Below are positions 9,364 to 17,571 of a stretch of 55,703 nucleotides of DNA, piece after piece. The notes below the pieces were generated by a model, which saw only the letters and a list, made by a program, of their open reading frames with translations, ran no database searches and had not been told where the DNA came from. This DNA is from Alphaproteobacteria bacterium. GTDB taxonomy: Bacteria; Pseudomonadota; Alphaproteobacteria; SMXS01. Location of the stretch: assembly GCA_016124315.1 (NCBI GenBank), contig WGNW01000065.1, forward strand, positions 1 through 55,703, given 5' to 3'. Numbering within the stretch: the stretch's first letter is position 1; every line of letters starts with the position of its first letter. The position numbers and the translations under genes are program-made.

Positions 9364-10017
9364 ATGCCCAGACTGCGTCAGGTGCCGCGCGCCGAGGCGG
9401 CGCCGGAAGTGCTGAAATACTACGATTCGCTGTTTCCAGGCCGCGATCCCGTCGCCGAGCCAGGCACCGCAACGGGCACCCCGGGGAACTGGTGGACGGT
9501 CTTCGCCCTGCGGCCGGCGATCTTCAACCACGCCACGTCCCATTTCGGCATGTTCGGCATGTTCGCCGACCGGTCGGTCAGCACGCTCGATCCGGCGATC
9601 CGCGAGATCGGCATCCTGCGGGCCGGCTTCGCGACGGGCAGCCGGTTCGTGTTCTCTCAGCACTGCAAGGCAGCGCGCCGGAACGGCGTGCCGGAGGAGA
9701 AGATCGTCGCCATTCCCCACTGGGCGGTGAGCGACGCCTGGACGCCGCTGGAGCGCGCCGCGCTCGCCTACACCGACTGCCTGATCTACGACCGCGGCCG
9801 GGTGCCCGATGGGGTGTTCGACGCGCTGCACGCGCTGATGGAGGACGGCGACATCCTGGAGTTCAGCTATCACGTCTGCGCCTACAACCTGCACGCGACC
9901 ATGTGCCGGGCGCTGCGCCTGGAGTATGACGACGTGCCGGAGCGGATCGAGGAAGTCCCCATGCCCGACGGCCCGGGCGTGCAGGACTGGGCGGGGCGCG
10001 CCTGGTCACGGGATTGA
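9364..10017 (+). CDS. carboxymuconolactone decarboxylase (CMD) family protein
   Basis: A 217-residue all-alpha protein of the CMD/AhpD-like superfamily. The core region near residues 75-110 (REIGILRAGFATGSRFVFSQHCKAA) aligns with the family signature. Only one of the two Cys of an AhpD-type CxxC pair is present (QHC), so thiol peroxidase activity is unlikely. The ribosome site GGGAGGAA sits 6 bases before the ATG. Its stop overlaps the start of the downstream dehydrogenase by 4 bases, implying translational coupling. The two proteins may act on the same organic acid, but this is inference. Confidence 0.8.
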   Translation: MPRLRQVPRAEAAPEVLKYYDSLFPGRDPVAEPGTATGTPGNWWTVFALRPAIFNHATSHFGMFGMFADRSVSTLDPAIREIGILRAGFATGSRFVFSQHCKAARRNGVPEEKIVAIPHWAVSDAWTPLERAALAYTDCLIYDRGRVPDGVFDALHALMEDGDILEFSYHVCAYNLHATMCRALRLEYDDVPERIEEVPMPDGPGVQDWAGRAWSRD

Positions 10018-10958
10018 AGGCTGTCCTGCAGTACCGCGCCAGCCCGGGGTTCGTCCGGCAGCTGGAAGAGGTGCGGCCCGGCTGGCTGTCGCTTGCGGTG
10101 GTGGACGAGGCCGACACGGCGGCGTTCGCACGCGAGATGTGCTCGGCCGACGTGCTGCTGCATGTGCTCGAGCCGGTCACCGCCTCGGTGATCGCGGCGG
10201 CGCCGGGCCTGAAGCTGATCCAGAAGATCGGCGTCGGGGTCAACACCATCGACGTGGAGGCGGCCCGGGCGGCCGGAGTCGCCGTGTGCAACATGCCGGG
10301 CAGCAACAGCCGCGCCGTCGCCGAATCCGCGCTGCTGCTGATGCTGGCCGCGCTCCGCCGCGCCGCGGAAGTCGACCGGAGGACGCGGCAAGGCCTCGGC
10401 TGGCGACTCGATCCGGCGATCTTCGACGGGATGGGCGAACTGGGCGGGCGCACCGTCGGGCTTGTCGGCTTCGGCGCCATTCCCCGCGCGCTCGCCCCCG
10501 TGCTCGGGGCGCTGGGCTGCGAGGTGCTCTACACGGCGCGGTCGCCCAAGCCCGACGCGCCGGCGACGTGGTGCGGCCTCGATGAGTTGCTGCGGCGCTC
10601 CGACGTGGTCTCGCTGCATCTGCCGCTGACGCCGGACACCGCCGGACTCATCGGCGCGGCGGCGATCGACGCCATGAAGCCGGGCGTGGTGCTGGTCAAC
10701 ACGGCGCGGGGCGGCCTGGTGCACGAGCCGGCGCTGGTGGCCGCGCTGCGCAGCGGCAAGGTGCGCGCGGCCGGCCTCGACGTCTTCGCCATCGAGCCGG
10801 CGGCGGCGGCCAATCCGCTGTTCGGGCTGGACAATGTGGTGGTTTCGCCGCACGTGGCCTGGCTTACGCCAGAGACGCTGGGCCGCAGCGTGCGCATCGC
10901 CGTGGAGAATTGCGCCCTGCTGCGACAGGGCGCGCCGCTCATCAACCGGGTGGCCTGA
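10014..10958 (+). CDS. D-2-hydroxyacid dehydrogenase (NAD-dependent)
   Basis: A 314-residue member of the phosphoglycerate/D-lactate/formate dehydrogenase family. The Rossmann motif is at residues 149-157 (GLVGFGAIP), where Pro replaces the third Gly of GxGxxG. The catalytic set appears as Arg232 (NTARGG), Glu261 (FAIEP) and His280 (SPHVAW). The start is a TTG overlapping the upstream TGA (TTGA). This start keeps the N-terminal catalytic domain intact and no better ATG is available. The substrate is not predictable. Translational coupling to the CMD-family gene suggests a common pathway. Confidence 0.88.
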   Translation: MKAVLQYRASPGFVRQLEEVRPGWLSLAVVDEADTAAFAREMCSADVLLHVLEPVTASVIAAAPGLKLIQKIGVGVNTIDVEAARAAGVAVCNMPGSNSRAVAESALLLMLAALRRAAEVDRRTRQGLGWRLDPAIFDGMGELGGRTVGLVGFGAIPRALAPVLGALGCEVLYTARSPKPDAPATWCGLDELLRRSDVVSLHLPLTPDTAGLIGAAAIDAMKPGVVLVNTARGGLVHEPALVAALRSGKVRAAGLDVFAIEPAAAANPLFGLDNVVVSPHVAWLTPETLGRSVRIAVENCALLRQGAPLINRVA

Positions 10959-10979
10959 ACGGCGCTTGGGAGCCGGCGC

Positions 10980-11546
10980 TCAGGGCGCCATATTCAGCGG
11001 GCCGTACGACGGCAGGTTGGGATCGTCGTCGTGATGCTCTTCCTGCTCGGTCTGGGGCGTCTCGGGTAGTTTCAGCCGCTTGCCCTCGCGCCAGTCCCAC
11101 GGGGTGACGAATTCGCTGCTCCAGACGCCCAGGCCGTCGATCTTGGCCGCCTCCTCGTTCGGCACGTAGTCGCTCGAGATGGACCGGTCGGCGAAGGCCC
11201 AGCCATTGGACACCATCCAGCCGGCGAGATCGTCGCCGTTCAGGTCGCACACCGCCAGGATGTAGCCGCTCATGTTGCGGATGGTCTGGCAGCGGATGGG
11301 CTGCCCGCCGATATAGGCCGACAGCGAATTGGCGGCCTCCTGGCCGCACGGCCAGGGACGGTTGCCGTTCAGGCAGATCTCGTCGGGTTCGAGGGCGTCG
11401 ATTCCATAGAGTTTGACGACCTGTCCCTGCATTTGCAGGGTATCCCCGTTCACCACGTCGGCGGTGCTGGTGGCGTCGGCCCATGCGGCCGGCGGCATCA
11501 GCAGCAGCACCAACGCAAACATCAACGTATTCAGATACCTGCCCAT
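10980..11546 (-). CDS. secreted thermonuclease (SNase)-like protein, probably altered active site
   Basis: A 188-residue protein with a signal peptide (MFALVLLLMPPAAWA) and an SNase-like OB fold. The motifs VVNGDTLQMQG, LYGIDALEPDE and a C-terminal DYVPNEEAA...WSSEFVTPWDWR region are typical of proteobacterial thermonuclease homologues. At the position of staphylococcal Arg35 (the [IF]RL strand) there is Lys (VVKLYGID). At the position of Arg87 (usually GR before the AVC strand) there is Tyr (SGYILAVC). The Asp of NGDT and the Glu of ALE are kept. Nuclease activity is therefore doubtful. The gene converges on the dehydrogenase and is divergent from the matrix cluster that follows. Confidence 0.8.
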   Translation of the reverse strand: MGRYLNTLMFALVLLLMPPAAWADATSTADVVNGDTLQMQGQVVKLYGIDALEPDEICLNGNRPWPCGQEAANSLSAYIGGQPIRCQTIRNMSGYILAVCDLNGDDLAGWMVSNGWAFADRSISSDYVPNEEAAKIDGLGVWSSEFVTPWDWREGKRLKLPETPQTEQEEHHDDDPNLPSYGPLNMAP

Positions 11547-11929
11547 CGTTCTCCGAATCCCCAGGTTGACCGGTTCCCAAGCCTTTGACTTTCATATTCG
11601 ATCCCAAGAGCAATAAATCAACGCGGTCGGTTTGGCGATGCCCAAGGCGGGTTGGGGCGAGTGGGACGGCACTACAAATCTCCGTGAGGAGCCGTCGATC
11701 GCCGGCATGCCGCGATCGATCGGGTTGCGTAATCAATGTCAGCACTATTGACGTGGCCCGTCGGGGGCCTGCTAGAAGCACTTCCGATGCCAAAAACTGT
11801 CGCGTTTTCTATCTGTTAGGGGGCGGTGGTAGGATGGAGTTCACGAAAAATTACGTTGCTGCTGACCGGGCTCAATGATATGCCTGTACGCAGTCTGAAG
11901 GACCCATGGGGCGTTTGGAGGGGGTGAGC
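11547..11929. other. intergenic region upstream of the secreted/CsgG cluster
   Basis: This 383-base divergent region must hold the promoters for the nuclease homologue (minus) and for the cluster starting at 11930 (plus). It is AT-richer than the flanking genes, with TTGACT near 11586 and TATCTGTTA near 11810, but I cannot define a clean promoter. A strong ribosome site (GGAGGGGG) lies immediately before 11930. The short reading frames here have no protein-like features. Confidence 0.5.
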
Positions 11930-12613
11930 ATGAACAGGGCCAGCAATGTGATGGCGTCCGCCATCTGTGCGGCGGTTACTTTGGCCATCGGCGCGACAGC
12001 GGCGTATGCCAACGGCTTCCTCGAAAATCGACCCTGGCAGTTCGATACGGCGAACGACAAGATCGCCAAGGCGTCGATGACCGACCTTATCGAAAAGAAG
12101 AAGGGCGGCTACTACGACGGCTTCCAGACCAACATCAACAACACCTACTCCACGAACATCGCCGGCGACCAGATCAACTGCAATCTTACCGCGTCGGCGA
12201 TCGGCAATACGGGGGCGAATTCGGTCAGCAGCCATGCGTCTTCGCCGTCGGTGGACCTGCCGGGCTCGATCGGCGCCGATGCGACGGGTAACGTCAGCAC
12301 CACGTCGGCCAACGGCAAGGATCCATATACGTCGACCGGCGGTTCCCAGAGCGGCAGCGGGGGCCAGTCCTCGGCGGTCGGACAGGCCGGCCAGCTGACC
12401 AACACGTCGCAGGGCAACACCGACAGCCCGCAGCAAGCGTCGGTCGACAATTCATCCATTTCGAGCAGCGCCGACAACATGAATACGTCCGGGGGAACGT
12501 CGGACGTGGCGCTGAATTCGGACATGAGCAACAGTGACAGTCCGCAGTCTGCTTCGGTTGACAACAGCGAAGCGTGCGGGTTCAGTAAGTCCGCTGCGGC
12601 TCCGTTGAACTGA
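11930..12613 (+). CDS. small secreted Asn/Ser-rich protein, candidate matrix subunit
   Basis: A 227-residue protein. The signal peptide is residues 1-27 and ends ATAAYA before NGF. A polar region with GGYYDGFQTN follows, then QINCNLTASAIGNTGANSV near residues 81-99. This last segment matches the repeat motif of the giant protein encoded at 27544. The C-terminal half is Ser/Asn/Gly-rich and holds two copies of a duplicated unit: DSPQQASVDNSS near residues 164-175 and DSPQSASVDNSE near 203-214. After the signal peptide there are two Cys, in NCNL and EACG, which could pair. The start at 11930 rather than 11906 is set by the GGAGGGGG ribosome site. It is the first gene of a plus-strand run with the CsgG-OmpA gene 64 bases downstream. 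The setting recalls holdfast HfaA/HfaB or curli operons, but the sequence is not recognisably HfaA or CsgA. Confidence 0.7.
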   Translation: MNRASNVMASAICAAVTLAIGATAAYANGFLENRPWQFDTANDKIAKASMTDLIEKKKGGYYDGFQTNINNTYSTNIAGDQINCNLTASAIGNTGANSVSSHASSPSVDLPGSIGADATGNVSTTSANGKDPYTSTGGSQSGSGGQSSAVGQAGQLTNTSQGNTDSPQQASVDNSSISSSADNMNTSGGTSDVALNSDMSNSDSPQSASVDNSEACGFSKSAAAPLN

Positions 12614-12677
12614 GGAGCGGTGCTACCGGATGCTGGGCCATCCGGGGCGTTACAGCGAGGGGCAAGAGGGGGATACC

Positions 12678-13994
12678 GTGATCGTCAGCTGGTCAAAAAA
12701 GATCGTCACCTATTGCGCGATTGTGTCGCTGACCGGGTGCATGGCGTCCGTCGATCACTACAAGCGCAATCCCGACGAGGCGCCCACCATCCAGGGCCCG
12801 CCCGTCACCGACAACACCACGCCCCTTGAAGGCTCCTTCCAGTGCATGGCCCAGAAAATCCGCGAGTCGGGCCACAAGAAGCTCCGCATCGCGGTCGGCA
12901 CCATCAAGGACTACACCGGCAAGTTCAGCGAGGCGGAAGGCGGCAACCCGATCACCCAGGGCGGCTCGCTGATGGTGATGTCCGCCCTCGGCAAGCTGGG
13001 CGACTCGGTCCGGATGCAGGAGCGCTTCGACACCCAGGTCACCGAGCTCGAACTGCGCTATCTGGACCGCCGCTACCTGGGAGACGGCGCCGTCCACGAG
13101 GTGCGCGGCAAGACCGGTTCCAGCCAGAAGGTGCCGTGGAAGCCCTATTACGGCGGCACGATCATCGAGTCCGACTACTTCATCGTCGGCGGCATCACCG
13201 AGCTCAACTACAATGTCCATTCCGGTGGCATTGAGGCCACGGTCGACGGCATCGGCGGCAAGGGCCGCGTGTTCACCGTCAACGTGGCCGTCGACCTGCG
13301 CATCGTCGACACTTCGTCCCTCGAGGTGATCAAGACGGTCAGTCTGCAGAAGCAGATCACCGGCTACGAGGTGGGCGCGAACGTCTTCTCCTTCTTCAAG
13401 AACACCCTGGTCGACGTGAACGCCGGCCTGAAGAGCCAGGAGCCGCTGCAGCTCGGCGTCCGCACCACCCTGGAACTCGGCGTGCTGGAACTGGTCGGCG
13501 CCGTCACCGGCATCGACGAGAAGCCGCTGGTCAATTTCGACGGCGTCAATCCGTGCCCGCCCGCGGGTGGCGCGCCTGCCGCCGTGGCGCCCGAGCCGGT
13601 CGCCGAGGCCCCGCCGCCGCCGGCCGAGCCCGAGGTCAAGAAGCCGACCAACTTCACGGTCTACTTCGCCACCGGCAGCGCCGAGCTGACGGAAGAGGCC
13701 AAGAAGACCATCCACGAGGCGGCGGTGGCCGCGAAGGAAGGCCAGGCCGCGAACCTGCTGCTGGAAGGTCACACCGACACCCAGGGCGGCGAGCTCTACA
13801 ACCTCGATCTGTCACGGCGTCGGGCCGTGGTGGTGCAGGGGGCGCTGGTCTCCGAGGGCATTCCGAAGAACCGCATCTCGCTGGTGTGGTACGGCGAAAG
13901 CCAGCCCGCGGTGAACACCGGCGACAACGTCAACGAGCCGTTGAACCGCCGGGTCGTCATCCAGATCCTGGAAGATACCGCCCTGCTGAAGTGA
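12678..13994 (+). CDS. CsgG/HfaB-type secretion lipoprotein fused to an OmpA-like domain
   Basis: A 438-residue lipoprotein. The GTG start is chosen because it follows AGAGGGGGA and places the lipobox SLTGC so that Cys21 is the lipidated residue. Residues ~45-295 are the CsgG domain, the outer-membrane pore subunit that exports curli or holdfast-anchor proteins; typical segments are LRIAVGTIKDYTGKF, FIVGGITELNYNV and VAVDLRIVDTSSLEV. A Pro/Ala linker of about 30 residues leads to an OmpA/MotB-like peptidoglycan-binding domain at ~330-438. That domain contains VYFATGSAELTEEA, LLLEGHTDTQG, NLDLSRRRA and NEPLNRRVVIQ. Canonical CsgG ends without such a domain. I infer an export pore tethered to the cell wall. 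It is flanked by the small secreted protein and the duplicated-motif protein. Confidence 0.88.
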   Translation: MIVSWSKKIVTYCAIVSLTGCMASVDHYKRNPDEAPTIQGPPVTDNTTPLEGSFQCMAQKIRESGHKKLRIAVGTIKDYTGKFSEAEGGNPITQGGSLMVMSALGKLGDSVRMQERFDTQVTELELRYLDRRYLGDGAVHEVRGKTGSSQKVPWKPYYGGTIIESDYFIVGGITELNYNVHSGGIEATVDGIGGKGRVFTVNVAVDLRIVDTSSLEVIKTVSLQKQITGYEVGANVFSFFKNTLVDVNAGLKSQEPLQLGVRTTLELGVLELVGAVTGIDEKPLVNFDGVNPCPPAGGAPAAVAPEPVAEAPPPPAEPEVKKPTNFTVYFATGSAELTEEAKKTIHEAAVAAKEGQAANLLLEGHTDTQGGELYNLDLSRRRAVVVQGALVSEGIPKNRISLVWYGESQPAVNTGDNVNEPLNRRVVIQILEDTALLK

Positions 13995-14024
13995 TAGCCT
14001 GATGCGAGCCACGGGGGATGCGCG

Positions 14025-15419
14025 GTGAAGCAACGGTGGTTCATATCAGGTTTCGGGGCGGCAGCGCTCACGGCTCTGGTTGCAACCACCGGATGGGGCC
14101 AAGCTCTCAATACGGGCCCCGTCGGCGACACCACCGACGCGTATCCGGGCGAGCCGCTGGGCGGCGTCGACCGGCAGTGGGACGACGAGGACTCCGTTCC
14201 GCCCCAGGTACCCGCGCCAACGGCGTCGGCGAAGCCGGCCCCGGCCGCCGGCAAATCCGCTCCGGAAGATCTGACCTACGGCGTTGAATGGGCGGACCAT
14301 GTCTCGCCGTCGTTCCGGCGCTGGGTGAAGACCGGCAGCGGTCCCGAACCTGCGCCCGTTCAGGCCGAGAAGTGGTCGGCGGAAAGGCCTGCGGCGCAGG
14401 CCGCCGGAACGCCCCCCAACGGACAGCCCTACGGCGTGCAGTGGGCCGAGCACGTTTCGCCTTCCTTCCGGCGCTGGATATCGGGAGACACCACCCCGCC
14501 GCCGCGCGACCTCGGGCCGCTGGCGCGCAACCGGCCCGGTCCCGCCCAGATGTACAGCGACCTGAGCACCATCGAGAATGCGGTCGACAAGCCGTCGCCC
14601 CCGCCAGCGGACAAGGCGGGCGTCGACGGGACGGCGATCCTGATTCAGCGGGCCAGCCGCGGTCACGCCTACGACCTGGTGGCGCCGGAAGGGTCCACCA
14701 TGGGCGCCGAGCTGGTGGCGGGCGTGATCTCGGTGCCGCCGGAGCGCAGCGCCACCTGGGGCACCATCTTCGACCGGATTCCCGAGCGAGGCGCCGATCC
14801 GAAGCGTTTCGAGGGCCCGCTGCCGGGCAGCGGACCGCTGCAGACGATCCCGGTGGCGCAGACCTATGACGGCGGGCCCATCTTCGGCGCCCCCGAGCCG
14901 TTCGAGCGGCCGCCGCGGACCTATGCGGTGGCGCTGTCGCGCAATTCCTTCATGGGCGCGATGCTGAACAACGGCGTGTACGTGGTCTCGGTGACCCAGT
15001 TCGCCAAGGGAGACGTGCCCCAGCCGGGCGAGTTCGTCGTCTATCCCCGCTCGGACTTCCGGCCGTTCGGGGCGATCAACAGCTTCGAGGATCTGAACCC
15101 CTACCGGGACGTCAATGTGGGCCCGCTCCAGCTGGCATCCGATTCGAGCAGCCCGTCGCCGGTGGACCGCAGCCTGTACTCCATGAACAACTACGGCCCC
15201 TGGGGCTATGCCAACGTCCCGCTGAGCGACCGGTGGCCCTACGAGGTCCGCCAGATGCTGATCGACCGCGAGCGGGATCCGCGCCGCTGCTGCGGTCCGA
15301 ATCAAATCATCATCACGCACAATCCCCTGGCACTCATCGTCCTGCCAAATCCCTACGATTCGACGCCGGGGGCGACCTACGGGTTCGTGCCCCTGGCACC
15401 GGGCATGCCCGCCTGGTAG
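14025..15419 (+). CDS. secreted protein of unknown function with duplicated 16-residue motif
   Basis: A 464-residue protein starting at GTG, 30 bases after the CsgG-OmpA gene and therefore in the same operon. The signal peptide is about residues 1-27, ending GWGQA. Residues 85-100 read YGVEWADHVSPSFRRW and residues 136-151 read YGVQWAEHVSPSFRRW. The copies are separated by a Pro/Ala-rich linker. The C-terminal ~300 residues look globular, with many Pro-rich turns and a CC pair in DPRRCCGPNQ. I recognise no family. Operon position suggests a periplasmic or surface accessory to CsgG-mediated export, and the two motif copies could be docking sites. This is inference from context only. Confidence 0.75.
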   Translation: MKQRWFISGFGAAALTALVATTGWGQALNTGPVGDTTDAYPGEPLGGVDRQWDDEDSVPPQVPAPTASAKPAPAAGKSAPEDLTYGVEWADHVSPSFRRWVKTGSGPEPAPVQAEKWSAERPAAQAAGTPPNGQPYGVQWAEHVSPSFRRWISGDTTPPPRDLGPLARNRPGPAQMYSDLSTIENAVDKPSPPPADKAGVDGTAILIQRASRGHAYDLVAPEGSTMGAELVAGVISVPPERSATWGTIFDRIPERGADPKRFEGPLPGSGPLQTIPVAQTYDGGPIFGAPEPFERPPRTYAVALSRNSFMGAMLNNGVYVVSVTQFAKGDVPQPGEFVVYPRSDFRPFGAINSFEDLNPYRDVNVGPLQLASDSSSPSPVDRSLYSMNNYGPWGYANVPLSDRWPYEVRQMLIDRERDPRRCCGPNQIIITHNPLALIVLPNPYDSTPGATYGFVPLAPGMPAW

Positions 15420-15516
15420 GCCGCTCCGGCCGGCATTACGGTCGGCCCTCTGGGATGCCCGTCCGCGGCCTGTATGATACAGCATCGAGTCCACCTCACG
15501 GCAACGGAGAGTGTCC

Positions 15517-16671
15517 ATGCGCATCGGCATCCTGACGGGCGGCGGCGATGTCCCCGGTCTCAATCCCTGCATCAAGGCGATCGCGTCGACCGCCGCCGAA
15601 CTGGGTTGGGAGACCATCGGTTTCCGCCGCGGCTGGGGAGGCCCCCTGAACATCGACCCGGGCGACGAAGAATCGGTCTCCGCCCATACCATCATCCTCG
15701 ACCGCAGCCGCGTGCGCGGCATCGAACGCACCGGCGGCACGATCCTGCACACATCCCGCACCAATCCGGGACGGGTGTCGCGCGCGGATCTGCCGGGCTT
15801 CCTGGAAGGCAGCATCCAGCCCGGCCCCGACGGACGCCTGGACTGCACCCCCCATGTCCTCCGGGTGCTCGAGCGGCTGGGCATCGACGCGCTGGTCGCT
15901 ATCGGCGGCGACGACACCCTCTCCTACGCGGCCCGGCTGCACCAGGAAGGGTTCAAGGTGATGGCGTGTCCCAAGACCATGGACAACGACGTCTACGGCA
16001 CCGACTACTGCATGGGCTTCGGCACCGCGGTCAGCCGCAGCGTCGAGTTCATCGACGCCCTGCGCACGCCGACCGGCAGTCACGAGCGCATCGCCGTGAT
16101 CGAACTGTTCGGCCGCAATAGCGGCGAGACCGCCCTGATCTCCGGCTACCTCGCCTCGGCCGACCGGGTGCTGATCAGCGAGGTGCCCTTCGACGTGGAA
16201 CGTCTGGCCGACCTGGTGATGCAGGACAAGGCGGCCAACCCGGCCGGCTACGCCATGGTGGTGATCTCGGAGGGCGCCGGCACCAGCGGCGGCGACATCG
16301 TGCAGAGCGGCGAGGCCGATCCCTATGGCCACCGCAAGCTGGGCGGCATCGGCCAGACGCTGGGCGAGGAACTCAAGCGGCTGACCGGCCAGGGAATCGT
16401 CAACCAGTCCCTCGCCTACCTGATGCGGGCCGGCGCGCCCGATGCCCTCGATCGGATGGTGGCGTCGGCCTATGGCACCATGGCCGTGCAGAAGCTGGCG
16501 GCGGGAGAAACCGGACTGATGATGGCGCTGCGCGACGGCAACTACGTCACGGTGCCCGTCGACACCTGCATCCAGGGCAAGAAGCGGGTGGACGTCGCAG
16601 CGCTCTACGACACTGACACGTACCGTCCGGTCATCCGGCAGGTCCACGGCAAGCCCATGTTCCTGTACTGA
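15517..16671 (+). CDS. 6-phosphofructokinase, pyrophosphate-dependent type
   Basis: A 384-residue PfkA-superfamily protein that phosphorylates fructose 6-phosphate. Residues 130-134 read GGDDT and residues 152-159 read [11 protein letters not shown]-dependent enzymes have GGDGS and PGTIDND at these places. Asp in the first motif and Lys in the second are the established marks of pyrophosphate-linked enzymes, which run reversibly. The ATG at 15517 is preferred over the GTG at 15511 because the GGAGA ribosome site at 15506-15510 abuts the GTG but is 6 bases from the ATG. It follows the secreted-protein gene by 97 bases on the same strand and may be a separate unit. Confidence 0.88.
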   Translation: MRIGILTGGGDVPGLNPCIKAIASTAAELGWETIGFRRGWGGPLNIDPGDEESVSAHTIILDRSRVRGIERTGGTILHTSRTNPGRVSRADLPGFLEGSIQPGPDGRLDCTPHVLRVLERLGIDALVAIGGDDTLSYAARLHQEGFKVMACPKTMDNDVYGTDYCMGFGTAVSRSVEFIDALRTPTGSHERIAVIELFGRNSGETALISGYLASADRVLISEVPFDVERLADLVMQDKAANPAGYAMVVISEGAGTSGGDIVQSGEADPYGHRKLGGIGQTLGEELKRLTGQGIVNQSLAYLMRAGAPDALDRMVASAYGTMAVQKLAAGETGLMMALRDGNYVTVPVDTCIQGKKRVDVAALYDTDTYRPVIRQVHGKPMFLY

Positions 16672-16695
16672 GCCGAGGCCGGCCGTTCCCTCCGG

Positions 16696-17421
16696 TCAGG
16701 CGGCGGCGCGCTTCGGCGGTCGGCGCCGGGCCGCGGCGGCGATGCCGAACAGGCCCAGCCCCAGCAGCGCCGTCGTCGCCGGCTCGGGCACGTCGGTCGA
16801 GGCGGTCAGCGACTTGACGTAGAACTGGGTGCCGGCGAACTTGAAGGTCCACACCGCGTGGCTGCCCAGGCTGGTGAAGTCGCTGGTGCCGAACGATTGG
16901 CTGACGCCGTTGAGCAGGAAGGTGCCGGCGGTCAGCGCGTAGTGGTCCGCGTCGCGGAACAGCACGTTGCTCAGGCTGACCGCCTCGCTGAAGGTCAGCG
17001 TGAGGATTTCCTGGAATGTGGCATTGCCGGTGACGTTGTCGTCGTCGTTGGGCACGCACTGGGCGCTGCTGTTGAGCGTCTGGCACACGCCCAGGCCTGC
17101 AGGGCGCCCCGCGTCGTAGTCGTCGAGGTAGGCGTAGGGCGCGCCGCTGGCGCCGGTGGCGTTGGAGTTCTGGCCCGTGGCCACCACCTGCAGGGTCGGA
17201 CCGCCGGTCAGGCTGGTGCCGATCAGCCCGGTCGAAGCGAAGGCGAGACCGATGGCGGCCGCGTCGTTCTCGGCGGGATTGCCGCCCTCGTGGCCGATGG
17301 CGAACGAGCTGAAGTCGAAGTTGACCGCCGTCGCCTCCGCCGGGCGCGAAGACAGGACGACCGATGCCGCCATTGCGGCTACCACGCAGGCGATACGCCC
17401 GCCCGATCCCATGGTACGCAT
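16696..17421 (-). CDS. PEP-CTERM sorting domain protein
   Basis: A 241-residue exported protein. The signal peptide is at residues ~8-31 (IACVVAAMAASVVLS core). The body is beta-rich and holds two Cys in VCQTL...SAQCVP. The C-terminus has the full PEP-CTERM tripartite signal: VPEPATTA, a hydrophobic stretch ALLGLGLFGIAAA, and a basic tail RRRPPKR. Such proteins are processed by an exosortase (EpsH/XrtA) and are often tied to exopolysaccharide production. No exosortase is in this window. The start at 17421 follows CGGGGGC and begins the signal peptide; the longer frame to 17487 adds an implausible leader. An AT-rich stretch at 17480-17515 is the likely promoter area. Confidence 0.85.
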   Translation of the reverse strand: MRTMGSGGRIACVVAAMAASVVLSSRPAEATAVNFDFSSFAIGHEGGNPAENDAAAIGLAFASTGLIGTSLTGGPTLQVVATGQNSNATGASGAPYAYLDDYDAGRPAGLGVCQTLNSSAQCVPNDDDNVTGNATFQEILTLTFSEAVSLSNVLFRDADHYALTAGTFLLNGVSQSFGTSDFTSLGSHAVWTFKFAGTQFYVKSLTASTDVPEPATTALLGLGLFGIAAAARRRPPKRAAA

Positions 17422-17571
17422 GAGTCTGCCCCCGATGATCAAATGCCCCGCCTCAGGCGAGATGTCAGCCGGCGCCAAGAATAACATAAAATTTGAAACA
17501 AAAATATCCGGATTCGTAACGACCCCCGCTGAGCGGGCGCCGTGCCGGCCGCAGCCCCGGATGAGTGCCCG

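Noticed and set aside
11585-11878. Small plus-strand gene of 97 codons in the nuclease/cluster intergenic region
   Set aside because: No ribosome site, Arg/Ser-rich composition and no recognisable fold; it is more likely promoter DNA.
11930-13994. Direct identification as hfaA-hfaB or csgA-csgG
   Set aside because: The exporter is CsgG-like but carries an extra OmpA domain, and the small protein lacks the curlin repeat and recognisable HfaA features. Only analogy is claimed.
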